From assembly GCA_022539475.1 (NCBI GenBank), contig VCMS01000128.1, positions 62,001 through 126,000 on the forward strand: a stretch of 64,000 bases of DNA, read 5' to 3'. A program made the translations under genes and the position numbers. Origin of the DNA: Gracilaria domingensis. Lineage: Eukaryota > Rhodophyta > Florideophyceae > Gracilariales > Gracilariaceae. Positions 44,358 to 55,100 of the stretch are shown piece after piece (the stretch's first letter is position 1; each line of letters opens with the position of its first letter). The notes under the pieces were generated by a model. It was given only the letters and a program-made list of their open reading frames with translations, did no database searches and was not told the origin of the DNA.

Positions 44358-45287
44358 ATGTCGAACGGATACGTGAAGGATGAGGAGCTGTGGGTGCTGT
44401 TGGAGGGGAAGGAGGTACCGCAGACGCCGTCACCAAAGCGGGAAGAGGACGTGATTACGGCGGCTGGTCGGATGTCGCAGAAGAAGAAAGTGGCTGATGA
44501 AGGAAAGAAGTGTGAGGCGAGGAGAGGGGATGGTGATGAGGTGGAGAAGGGGGTAGAATTGGAGGTGGAGGGGGTCGCAATGGAGAGAAGGGGTGCGGTG
44601 CATCTGAGTCAGTTAGAGGTTGGAGACCAGATAGAGAGTGGGGGCGGAGAGGGTGACAGGGAGATGCGGTTTGTGGGGGAGATGAAGGCGAGGGTGGGGA
44701 TGTTGGGGTTGGTGATGAAGGAGCAACTGGACGATGGAATTGTGGAGATTGTAACGGAAATGGGCGGTGTGGTGCTGAGTGGGGGTGGTAGTGGTGTTTC
44801 GGTTGAGGCGATTTCGAGCCTGCGGAATTCGTTGTCGGTATTGGGAGTGGAGATGAGAAATCATGTGTATGGGATAGTGGAGTGTGCGGGAAGGGAGGTT
44901 GGAGAGTTGCGGGAGGAGAATAGGGTTCTGAACGAGAGGTTGGACGTGCTGGAGAAGGAGGTGAAGGAGCTGTGCAAGAGGCAAAGATTGGTGGAAGAGG
45001 AGACGGTGAAAGGAGGTGTGGAGGGAAAGACGGAGAAGGGAAGTGTGGGAAGGGTGGCGGTGCAGAAGGGGTCTCCTGTGACACCGAAGACAAAGGGTGG
45101 GGGGGTTGGGGATGGGAAGAGCCGTCTGAAGAAGAGGCGTAAGGAGATGAAGAAGGTGGAGGAGGAGGTGCCGCGGGAGGGAGTGGGAGCTCCGGTGGTG
45201 ACTGGGTTTAGGAGTGCGGCGGAGGTAGCGCGGACTGCGAAGGGGATTTTGAGGGGACAGGAGGAGAGAAGGATGGGAGGGATTTGA
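44358..45287 (+). CDS. coiled-coil protein of unknown function
   Basis: An intact 309-residue frame from ATG 44,358. Its landmarks are MSNGYVKDEELWVLLEGKEV, an acidic/basic variable region, and a long predicted coiled coil (GELREENRVLNERLDVLEKE, about residues 180-225). A short motif GSPVTPKTKGGGVGDG and a basic segment (KSRLKKRRKEMKKVEEEVPR) follow. The C-terminal end is VVTGFRSAAEVARTAKGILR. The left-arm copy is frameshifted, and a distant paralogue lies at 58,176-58,607, sharing the coiled coil followed by GTPVTP. It may act as a nucleic-acid-binding oligomer, which is speculative. It lies 440 bases inside the right end of the block. Confidence 0.5.
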   Translation: MSNGYVKDEELWVLLEGKEVPQTPSPKREEDVITAAGRMSQKKKVADEGKKCEARRGDGDEVEKGVELEVEGVAMERRGAVHLSQLEVGDQIESGGGEGDREMRFVGEMKARVGMLGLVMKEQLDDGIVEIVTEMGGVVLSGGGSGVSVEAISSLRNSLSVLGVEMRNHVYGIVECAGREVGELREENRVLNERLDVLEKEVKELCKRQRLVEEETVKGGVEGKTEKGSVGRVAVQKGSPVTPKTKGGGVGDGKSRLKKRRKEMKKVEEEVPREGVGAPVVTGFRSAAEVARTAKGILRGQEERRMGGI

Positions 45288-45724
45288 AGCCGTTTTGGGG
45301 CGAGGCGGGTATACGAGAAGGGGGAGAGTTGTCCACCTGACTTCTACAAAATGAACGCGTGATGGGCGAGAAATGGGTAAAAAGCAAGGGTGGTGTGGAC
45401 TGGGAAGAAGTGATGGGACGATTGAGGTGGGATGAATTGCGATTGGCATTGCAACATGGGAGAAAATGGAAACGCAAACTAGCACGAGTGCAGTTTTGAG
45501 AGAGGGTCGCGGAAAAGAGTGAATGGGGTGGTGCGGCGAAGTAGAACCTCTACAAAAACTAGGGGACCCAAGCACTAAACTGCGCGAAATGAAATTTAAT
45601 ATTCCAAAATTTCTTAATTTTTTGAGTGCCAGCCTCTGCTACCCCCTCGCGCGCCCCAAATAGCCCCAAAACTAGCTTAGTTTCCAAAGCGAACAGACTA
45701 TATTCCACTTTGCAGAACACAGAC

Positions 45725-47549
45725 GTCCTCTGTAGTGGTTGAGGGTAACCCCGAAGTTCCTACTGAAATAGAATTTCTCGCGAACTGGATCTGGTCATAG
45801 TCCACAGATGGACGGTTATCATGTAACAGGGAGAGAGATGAGTCAGATCCATAAGCCAAGAGAGCCTTCGTGGGCCTGTGTGTTTGCTTCCATCTCGCTC
45901 GGAAAGTATCTCCCTCTGTCTCGGCGTAGTGAACCAATTCCGAATAGGGAATCTTCCTGTTCTGCTGAACCAATTCCGAATAGGGAATCTTCCTGTTCTG
46001 CTCCCGAAAACGGGATACTGCGCCCGGATGGCGGGGTCCAGTCCTTACACAAACATTGTGCACCTCTCAGCTGAGGAATAATCGTTACCGCAACGGTGAA
46101 ACGCTTTGTTCAAGCGCGTTGAATAACTCGTTTCTGTTTCCACCGAATTCTGCTTTGTCACTCGTAGGGCCAGAATGGCGTCTGGGATCGCATTGCCGGC
46201 ATACGACCTCAATAGGTAATGAACGGCTTCGGGCCAACACGTGACACCGCCTTCCGAGGCTGTTGCTGAGCCCCGAACGGAGTGAAATTGATCTTCTGCC
46301 ATCCCCTTTAGGAAGTATGGGAGGGCCACATACGCCTGTGCTTCACTCATACATAGTATGTCCGCTTCCTGAGCAAAGCGTGCAAGGAAGTCAAACACCA
46401 TAATTGGGTCGTCACCGCTGAAATCTTTCTTATGTAGAGTAATCTGCATTCGGCGGATGTAATCCTTCACTCGCCCCGTGCCATGGGCATTGCGTTCGCC
46501 TGAGGCGTTCTGTAACCGACAATAACGGTGTGAAAGCAGTTTCCGGTACAACGGATTCGATGGTTTCAACTCCTTGAGTCCCTTATGTCTTCTTTCTATA
46601 GCACGGGAGCGAATAGCTCCCTGGGTGACAAAAGTCGCCTTATAGTGCGTCGCTCGAGATGGAAGGCGGTGACTACCTTCACTATCCGACGAGGATGAGG
46701 AAGATGACGAGGTACTCGACGATTGGATGGAGGAGTCAGAATCTCAAGAGTCCGAATATGCGTGAACCTCCGTCTTGGACTTCGGGAATTTGTGCTTCAT
46801 TGAGCGGTGAGAGCAGAGCCTGCTGTGGCGATTGGGTCTTCTTTGGCCGCATTCTCATCCATACGGATAGTAGCCTCTAGATTGCCCAAACAACTCTGTA
46901 ACCGAGTGGCGCTCACCCGAGCTTCTTCAATAAAAGCGGCATACTCCGCTGCGAACACAGCGGGTTCTCCAAGACACTCCAAAATAGAGTTCAAATTCTT
47001 ACGCAGGAGTCGAAAGTCTCCTGCGTAATCCCTAACATGGGCATCGTCGAGACGACGCCGACGCCGGAGTTCAGTTTGTTGCTTAAGAAGATCCACGAGG
47101 GAGATGTTAGTGACACTCAATCGTGAGTCTAATAAGGTACACTCACCCGAGTCCAGGGTTTGGTGGCGGGCTGCCTGTGAGGGCGTTTCCACCACCGGTG
47201 TAGGCTCCAAGAGAGTAAGTTCTATGACCGGTATCGGTACTCTACAAAGCTTCTGCCGTATGGAAACGGCTGAGGGTGCATTCCGATCATTCGGATCGCG
47301 ATCGATATATCCTGTCTCGGGAACAGACCTACGGGAGTACGGGGCAGCAAGAGACGCTGCTCCACTCCCTTGGACTGATCTGTTGCGCGAGTTTCCTCGT
47401 GACGGGGGAGGCATTCTGCAGATATGCGTCCCACGGATGGGGAGGTTACCAAAAACAACCAGACGATTCCGGAATGCGTAGTAGTGGTCAGATCTACCCG
47501 ATAAGGGTCCTTCCAACCACCACGGTGGGTATTTCCACTTCCAAACCAA
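45725..47549 (-). pseudogene. gag: gypsy Gag
   Basis: Three frames (46,797-47,549, 46,045-46,569, 45,698-46,063) cover the protein. The first has a helical region (RRRRRLDDAHVRDYAGDFRL, then GEPAVFAAEYAAFIEEARVS). A Ser/Asp-rich linker with a TGA lies near 46,740. The second is the retrotransposon gag capsid fold (MQITLHKKDFSGDDPIMVFD, then LPYFLKGMAEDQFHSV). The third ends at the block boundary. A 36-base tandem duplication at 45,931-46,002 repeats the phrase NRKIPYSELVQQ. Phase shifts show that the copy is dead. Confidence 0.75.
45931..46002. repeat. 36-bp perfect tandem duplication in gag
   Basis: The unit starting GAACCAATTCCGAATAGGGA occurs twice without a mismatch, at 45,931-45,966 and 45,967-46,002. 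It keeps the frame and adds 12 residues. Confidence 0.9.
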
Positions 47550-47585
47550 CCTGAAAAGGTGATCTTTCTAAGATTCGACTTCTAG

Positions 47586-47597
47586 GTCGGGAGACCA
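47586..47597 (-). other. candidate gypsy primer-binding site
   Basis: Two bases inside the proposed LTR end, the minus strand reads TGGTCTCCCGACC, starting with the TGG that pairs with a tRNA CCA end. The matching tRNA was not identified. Confidence 0.35.
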
Positions 47598-47599
47598 CT

Positions 47600-48500
47600 T
47601 GTGGTGCAAACCCAAGACAGGTAAAACACGCACAGGATGTCCGAAGTCCTGCTCCATGGGAGACGGTAACTCGGGGGACGAGCCTCTGTTGACACCAGGG
47701 ACCTGCGTGTAAGACCAGTGGTGTACTGAAAGAAACCTACAGAGGTGAATGCAGAGAGTAGAATATCAGGAGAATCACCAGCCGGAAATGGTGCGGAAGC
47801 GAGAAATACTCGAAAGGGGGTAAGCCAGACACTCCGGGAGGAGGCGTATCCCAAAGAACAAGGAAAAAGAGATATTCAAAATAGGAGACGCGGGCCGTGC
47901 ACACGCAGGCAACAGGCCCGACGTCCGGGAAAAGGAACAAGAAGGAACCAAGAAACAACCCAATACTAGGACGGAGATCTGTCCTGCAATCAGAAATTAG
48001 TAGTAATAATAGATATCAATACCACACGGTATATGCAGATTCCTTAGGCGTCCCAAGGAGAGTACGCGTACTTAGACCTCTTGAGCTGACCCTCCGGGCC
48101 GAGTAGTACACCGGCAAGGGCAGTAGCGCCTAGAGCCTACACTCAAGATGAGTCTCAAGTGCTTTCTGATCCGAGTGGCAGTTCTCGAAGGAGAGGCTTG
48201 GTTACTTTACCATCAGGTGGTGTTCAGTCGCCCCTGCACCTCTAAGTACCCCAGGTCTAGGGCCGGTTGACTGATTACAGTAGCGCACTCCCGTACGGGT
48301 TGTACACGTACGCAACCCCACTGTCAGAGTGATAAAATAAAGACGAACTAAAATACTCCCCAAAATACCCCACTTGTGCACTAGCCATCCACCTCTACGT
48401 GTTCGAGCCCAGCCAGGAGCCTTGGCCCATGCACGCCCCACTACGGGTGCTAATTAAGGTTAAATTAACCAACGGTTGAAGGCTACCATAGGGGATGCAC
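47600..48500 (-). repeat. gypsy 5' LTR (outer end approximate)
   Basis: The inner end reads TGTGGTGCAAACCC on the plus strand, close to the TGTGGGGCAAAC end of the solo LTR at 13,577. Both carry ACCTACAGAGGTG-like text about 150 bases further on. The outer end is not defined; I place it before the SET-like frame at 48,514. Confidence 0.45.
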
Positions 48501-48540
48501 CTCATAACTTCAAGTGCCACGTGCACTGGCGCATCGCTCA

Positions 48541-48981
48541 TATATGAAGAGCTTTTTCATCAAAACACCCTTAGAATCTGGTTTGCTCCATAGATCGTTC
48601 TCGGAAGGAGAGGTTGTTGGGTACTTCTATGGGACATTGGTATATCTTGACATAAGCCGACGCAATGCAACACAGATGAAATACGGAAGCGGAGTCCTCA
48701 GTGCCACCGTTTCTCGTTTCAGAAGGTATTGCATGGAAGTGAAGCTGAAAGGGCAGATGTACAGCACGCTTTCTCACCATGATTCCGAAATCAATACTGC
48801 GATTGCCTGGGTAGTACCCTCTCCTTTCTGTAGAGCGGGCTACATCAATGATGCTTCGTACCGGGATGGGGACGAAGAGAAGGATTTAGCCGAGATGGAG
48901 CCTTACCAAGGGCGCTTATTATTCGACAGCCCTCCGAGCATCAAGCTACCACATTGGGTACACTCGCAAGCTATAGACTAG
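48541..48981 (+). CDS. SET-domain-like fragment
   Basis: The frame starts well before, but the first ATG is 48,544. Residues read as the beginning of a SET fold: KSFFIKTPLESGLLHRSFSE, then GEVVGYFYGTLVYLD, and later PSPFCRAGYINDASYR, where SET proteins have the conserved NH-box region. The full S-adenosylmethionine pocket and Tyr near the C-terminus are not seen, and the product is only about 146 residues. It could be a truncated or highly divergent protein methyltransferase. It has no partner gene nearby. Confidence 0.3.
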   Translation, partial: YMKSFFIKTPLESGLLHRSFSEGEVVGYFYGTLVYLDISRRNATQMKYGSGVLSATVSRFRRYCMEVKLKGQMYSTLSHHDSEINTAIAWVVPSPFCRAGYINDASYRDGDEEKDLAEMEPYQGRLLFDSPPSIKLPHWVHSQAID

Positions 48982-49619
48982 TGTTGGTGACGCCTACAAG
49001 GGATATTCATGAACGCGACGAACTGTACCTAGACTATGGACCCAGCTATCCATGCGAGAGGTATTTGTAACTCTCCCATGCTTTATAGTTTGACGTAGTA
49101 GAAACTGTTGTAATGTATTTCATAACTACTGCGTCATTTATTGAATGCATTCATCATTCCAGTAAACCTATTGTTGCAAGAATCGACAACATGGCACAAG
49201 GACACATTGTCGTGCTAAGCAAAGAGCTACTAAGAATACTCCACAGCGGTCAGAGCTACCACCTCAAAAGCAGCATCTCAGAACTAACACCTCACACCCG
49301 GGAGGTTGGATCAAGGAACAGAGCACCTTCATCATGAAGGGACCCAACAGACGGACCTGGCACATAGAACATAGCCAATGAAAAATACGGCCATGAGAAA
49401 TGTGGAAAATTGGTATGAATATCTGCCACAGGAATGAGCCAGCTCACTCAGGGCTCACGAACCACTGAAGGTCTCCATCACCTGCTGCAAGGGGTTCACA
49501 AGCTTCCGCCCTTCTACTTTTTCATCCCACACTACGAGCAGAACTCCAGAAGCTTCCGTTTTCCCATTCCATAATTCGAACATAGTCTCTTTCTTTTCAC
49601 ACGATTCTGAAGCGCAATC
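48982..49619. other. intergenic, nothing recognised
   Basis: Only short frames without features. The 5' end of the 35-residue-repeat gene may include an exon here, since that gene's frame opens at a TTG after a stop at 49,608. Confidence 0.3.
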
Positions 49620-52125
49620 TTGGCTCCACAAAAGTCCATCAACGCGGACGACCGGGAGACAAAGGGATCCCAAACAACCCCGCGATATGGTACTGGCGTC
49701 GCTAAGCGCAAGAACCCTCCGCCTGCCGCGACCCGAAGAAGTACTCGACGACGAGCTCCCCGTGTCGAGCTTACTGGGAAGAAGTCTGGTTCGAAGTCAG
49801 CACTACGGGCTTCGAAGGCAAAACCGAAAATGGGTGTTATTATGACCACAACGGAAGTGACAGAGAGCGAAGTAGTGTTACCACATCACAGCTCAGTAGG
49901 AGGGCCGGTTACACGACACATAGCTGCAGAGGAAGTGCCAAGAATAATCGATCATCCGAATGTGGAAGAAAATGGTGCCGAGAGACGTACGAGAGCGAAA
50001 GGAACACAGACAAGAAATTTGAGAAACAACGTCATCGAAGAAGAGTTGGACAGACATGAAAGAGCAATCTCACCTGGTAGGACGAGGCGTATTACAAACG
50101 ATTCCATTCAACCTCTACGTAGTATGGACGAAGAAGAAGCTGATGATATACAGCCCGCTGTACGTGCGCTCGCAACATCGCGAAGGGAGATAAAAAATCG
50201 GAATGATTCCCTTCATGCCGATCATGTTAGTGACGAGGAAGAAGTCGATAATACACAGTCCGCTGTACGTGCGCCCGCACCGTCGAGGAAGAGTTTCCGG
50301 AATAGGAACGATTCCATTCATCCCGAACGCCCTACGAACGAGGAAGAAGTCGACGAGATACAGCCTGCTCCTCGTACGGTCGTACCATCGCAGAATAGGT
50401 TCCACCAAATGAGTAGGAAGGATTCGAACTCGATTTCCTTTGGCGATATGCGTAGGGAACGGACAGAGGTGGGGTCAGAATTACCAAGAGAGACATGGAA
50501 CGAAAGGGGCCGTAATGTGGCAGGTCGCCGGAAAATTAACCGTACGCTTCCATCTCGTGCTCTTGCTGGTGTAGACGAAGAAGGTGAAGAAGATGAAAGC
50601 CTAACGCCACGCTACGAGATGTTGGACAAGATCGAAGACTTGAAAGCGGATCTCCTCGCAGTAAATGAGGATAATCAAAGTCTGAAGATGAGCGTAAGAA
50701 TAGCACAGAAAAGCGTGACGGAACTAGAGCTAAAGGTGAAGGAGCAAGATGTTCTAATACAATCACTTCGAGAGGCACTGAAGCGAGGAGCAACATGGAG
50801 GGAACGTGATTCGCACAGGGGAAGGAAAAGATACGAGACTGATGTGAACGACGCTTATGTAGGGGTAGCGAAAACTGTATACGAGTCCATACTGCGATAC
50901 GCGAAAGACGAGACAAGGGAATTGTGCTTCGAGATGAGTTCACCCGCGGGAAAATGGGGGAATCGAAGTGAGACACTCGGACCTGAGCCTGAGTACTGTG
51001 TCCTGGTCGTTGATGGGAAAGAGATTGTTCCACGCTGTCCAATGGAGGTCGGGATGGAGATGAGAGCGTATACTCCATCGATTTGTGGTACGGGTCATAA
51101 CTTGCTGGTGCAAATCGTGGATACGGAGGTATTGAAACCTCGTTGGGAATCCATCGGGAGATGAAGATGGGAGAAGACTGCATCAGACAGCTGACCAGCG
51201 AAATGTGCTTACGGAAGAGGTTGAACCAGGCCTCGAGCGATGCAGTGGGGTTCGAAAACGACATGCGAAGGAGAAGTTGTTGATATGGCTAGGGTATGAC
51301 ATGTTGGTGAAGACACCATCTCATGAGAGGGAGAGGAGCATATACCTAAAACCAGCGGAGGAACTACGGGAGAAGCTTCTGCCGCTAGCTGCAAACGTTT
51401 GTGAGATTCTCTTCACATAAAGAACATCCGAAAGAGAGGACATATCATTTTCCGGGTTCTAAATGCGTGGCGAAGAGAACAAGCCCCAAGACTTGCTGTC
51501 TAGGAACGTTCTGAGCCTACAAATCTTACGGGAGCTTCTGGGTTACGATGTAAACCAAAAGAATTCGAGAAATGCGGGAGGCAAGGACCCAGAGGATGGC
51601 ACAATAGTGCAGTTGGCGCGTATAGACGCTTGGATTGCGTCAGTTGTTCGAGCTACAGAGTTTGAAGGAGGGCGCGAGGGTAAAAGGCAGGTTTTTTTCT
51701 CCAACCTCTTCGGAGAGTATGTTCCACAAGCGATGGAGAGTAAACTGATGGCTGTAGGAATGAAAACGGAGCAGAACTTTGGAACGGAGTTCAAGAACGA
51801 CTCAATCGGTCAAGATCCTCCCCATGGAAATGATGACCCTGTGGGAACTGTGTCATACTGGATACGGTCTAAAAAAACTATATCTGGCTGTTCGAGAAGA
51901 TGTATTCATGGAAGAGATTACGGAACACTTGGGTCGGTATTGGATTGCTTTATTGGGTATTGTGACCGACGGGATCGCGTATATTCCCCTATAAGAGCAA
52001 TCGATGAAATCCGAGCAAACAATTTGATCGATTGCAATCCGAATGTGTGGGAACAAAGTAAGGAACGAGATTGGGGAGTCGTAGAGGATGAAAAAGAGAT
52101 GGAAGACGAGGAGGAGAATATCTGA
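49620..52125 (+). pseudogene. acidic repeat and coiled-coil protein of unknown family
   Basis: The main frame (49,620-51,164, 514 codons; first ATG 49,830) begins with a basic nuclear-type segment (AATRRSTRRRAPRVELTGKK). It has three tandem 35-residue repeats around 50,100-50,410 (each NDS-I/L-x6-E/S/N-EEE-x6-VRA). A coiled coil follows (DLLAVNEDNQSLKMSVRIAQ), then a globular C-terminal domain (VYESILRYAKDETRELCFEM). Coding-like sequence continues in other phases: EDCIRQLTSEMCLRKRLNQA near 51,180-51,260, KEKLLIWLGYDMLVKTPSHE in 51,270-51,420, and 51,463-52,125. It is a decayed or intron-containing larger gene. It converges on and overlaps the minus-strand transposase end at about 51,853. Confidence 0.45.
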
Positions 52126-55100
52126 AGTACATGAACAGTTTATGTTAAGAATGTTACGTAGTTTGAGTTTGATGAATGTGGGCTCGAGGGTTACGATAGA
52201 ATCTGTTAATGTAGAAATGATGGAGTTGGCAGTGAAGTGGAGGGAAAAATGGCCTGGCAGGGTATTTTGGCGAATAACGTGTATGAAGCCTTTGATTGAG
52301 AAGAACGGGATGAGCTCGAAACAAGGGGAGACCGTAGCAGAACGAGGTTTCACCCTTGACGTACTTGGATGCACGGTGTGATCATGCTCGTCATCGGTGG
52401 CCCAACGGAGTGATATACAGTTCAGAGTTTCATCAACGTTATCCAAGGGTTCTGTCACTTCGAAGAAACGAACAAAAGCGAGCTCCGATTCAGAGTTGTC
52501 TAAGGTCTTGTTCCTGACGCGAAGCAATGAAAATACTTGGCATACCGACGCTGTGGAAAACGTACAGTTGGGAGGGGGTGTTCCGTGCACGAGAACTGTA
52601 GAGAACTTAGGCAACTTGGAAGATCCGAAGGAGTTCGTAGCGAAGATGCGTTCACATAGTTGTACACCGGGCTTCCTCAGTCTTATGCATCGAAGATCTC
52701 GATCGTAATCATCTAGAGAGGGGCAGAAGCCGCTAAGAACGTACGCGGAATTGACGACAGTGAGTTTGATGTCGTGAGGGTTCTTCAGCTGTTGAATGGT
52801 TTCTACACAAACGGTGCGGAAGAAGGTGAGAACGTCGCGAGATATTTGGTTGATGAACTGCAGTGTGGTTGTCGACAAAAGGTCTGCCAGATCCGAAGAT
52901 GATATATCTGGATGCAATCGTAGGAACTTGTGAGCTGTGATGATGTCAAAGAGTGAGAAGGAGTTACCGTCGCAAACTATGGCCGGAAAGCGGTGGATGG
53001 AAGGGCTGGGAGAGTTGGAGGAGACAGAGAATTGACTTCTGACCGAAAGGGATTGCAATTAGTCCTGAGACTCTTGAATGGCGTTCACAGTTTTCTTATG
53101 AGCTGTAGTTCGCCTTCGAGAAGTTCGAAGATAGTGGTTCTTGAAGAGAAGATGAGCATGTTCGTACACGCCTGCATCGCCGAAGTGTAGGCCTCCTTAT
53201 CGCCGTATATGGAATGATTTGGTCAAGGGTTTGGAACGTAAGAGTACGAAAGTTGGAGGCTTGGTACGGGCCGAGAATGGAGACTATGTGAAACTTGAAG
53301 TTCTTGATCATAGTTTCCATGCATCTATGCAATGCTCCGCCCATTCTGAAGTAGTATTGTAGCGAAGGACGTTGTTGACGAGGTCAACGTAGGATGTAAA
53401 CACTGTGGTAATAGGGGCGGAGGATTCCTCAACACAACAGCGGTCGAAGAAAGCGCCAATTAAAGGGAAGACCATATCAAGGGAACGGTAGTGCTTGGCT
53501 TCCAACATACCCCTGATGCGGTCTGTCGTGAAGAAACCGATGAGAGATTTTCCTTTTTTGAATGTGGAGAAGTCGATGTGAAGTACGGATGCTCGACAAA
53601 AGCGCACAATGTGGGCGAGAATGGCGTTTGGGTGGCTTAGAATAGAAGTTCGAACTGTCTTGAAAAACCTCGGGTTTCTCTGAGAACCAACAGAAGTGTG
53701 AAGCGAATCGCACTTGAGGCGTTCAATTGAGGCGAGTTTGATGAGTTTGGAGATTCGAAGATAAAAGCTATGAAGGGACTCGAAGGAGAGAATTGAGTAA
53801 GGAGTGAGCAGTTCAGAGACATTGAGCATAGGGAATGATTCGAGAAGGGGCTTCTAAGTGGATAAGAAGGTGGTTTGGAGTAGTTCAACAGCTTCATTTT
53901 TTAGGGTCCTTGCCAGTCGAGGTCTGCGGGAGAGCAGAGCCTGTTCAGCGCCGGCAAGTGGATCTTGGTGTTTCTTTCTCGTTGCAGAGGTGTAGGATAC
54001 AGTTTGCTTGTTGAGAATGGCTTGATAGACGTTGAGTTGTGAACGAGAGATAAGGCATCTATGACAGGGCTTGTTTGGTTTCGTGCCGTGGAGGACAGCG
54101 AGAATGTCCTTTGCTTCGGGAATGTCAGCGATATAGTTAGCGATGATGGGATGGCACTGACGAGGGACTCCCTTGGCGTCTCTGAAGGGCAAGCCTTTTT
54201 TGCATATGTCGTACAGAGGTTTGAGGATAGTGTACAAGGACTTCTGGACGAGATCCATGCGCACAACGCGAGTTATGTTCGAGGAAAAGGGGCCAATTTC
54301 CAAAGAGTCAGTGTCGGTGGAGGAAGAATCGGGGGAGAAGGATGTAAAGGAAGTGGGAATGTAGCCGACGAGAGTGTGGTGGTGTGTGATACATTTTCTG
54401 CGGAAAGAGTCCTTGAAGTTGAGAAACGTAATATGGAGGGGGCATGATGTGACAGAAAAGCTTTTTAGCGTGGTGGAAGACTTACCGGAGTAGAGTTGAA
54501 GCATGCCGATGAAGGAGTCTATACCAGTATTGGTGGGATCATGCCAGATGACTCCTGGGTTTGGAGAATGTGCGATGTGCTTTTTGAGAGCTGGAACGAC
54601 GTCATGTCTGAGTTTGGAGGCCATTGAACGGGCAAATACGTCGGTTCCAGTGCGGGAGCCGTAGGAAAACTGGAACGCTACGAGTGGCGTACAAAAAACT
54701 TTGAAATCTGGCTCATTGGCGTTTTATAGGCGTACGTTAGGTCGAGAGATTGGCGTACAATTTTGGCCGTCTACGCCATTTGGGCGCCATGGGTCGTATA
54801 GGTCACAAATGGCATACGTATGGTAAACATGCGTTGTACGTCAGTAGTTTAATTATTGTACTAAACTCTATTATTGGCGTGCAAGTGGCGTAGAAGCACA
54901 AAATTGTACGCCAATAACTCGACCTAATGTACGCCTATAGAACGCCATTGAGCCAGATTTCAAGGTTTTTTGAACGCCACTCGTGGCGTTTCAGTTCTTC
55001 TAGAGGAGGCATGGTGAATTGGGTGAAAGAAGGCGTTCTCATGGGATGCTGTCCGAAGTTGTTGTTGAAGGACTTGAATGAGGTCCTTGAAATAGAGGGT

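Larger units (their letters stand above)
28435..45724. mobile_element. 17.29-kb palindromic multigene block inserted between gypsy gag and pol
   Basis: Both ends carry the same sequence in inverted orientation: GTCTGTGTTCTGCAAAGTGG at 28,435 and its complement ending at 45,724. Similarity continues inward for about 6.3 kb on the left and, with one extra 5-kb segment, about 10.7 kb on the right. The centre lies in the gap and hairpins near 35,000. A GAC triplet is found at the inner edge of the gypsy sequence on both sides (45,725-45,727 and 28,435-28,437), a possible 3-bp target duplication. The block carries metabolic-type genes and a ParB/oxygenase gene. No transposase is recognised inside it. 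Confidence 0.7.
35000..45724 (-). repeat. right arm of the giant inverted repeat
   Basis: Contains every segment of the left arm in inverted order plus an extra segment (about 35,745-40,700) with the ParB/oxygenase gene and most of HAD copy C. The left arm probably lost that segment by deletion, because it still has both flanks fused at about 34,250. Confidence 0.8.
24156..48500 (-). mobile_element. Ty3/gypsy chromodomain retrotransposon split by a 17.3-kb block
   Basis: On the minus strand, an LTR-like region (47,600-48,500), gag (47,549-45,725) and pol (28,434-24,156) follow in normal gypsy order. The block at 28,435-45,724 separates gag from pol. The last complete gag-side codon (GAC, 45,727-45,725) and the first pol-side codon (AAA, 28,434-28,432) are in the same phase, so removing the block gives a continuous gag-pol frame apart from one TGA and later mutations. 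No second LTR was recognised downstream of pol. Confidence 0.75.

Noticed and set aside
53308-53829. Independent small gene
   Set aside because: Its position, strand and phase-shifted continuity show it is a middle piece of the Plavaka-like transposase.
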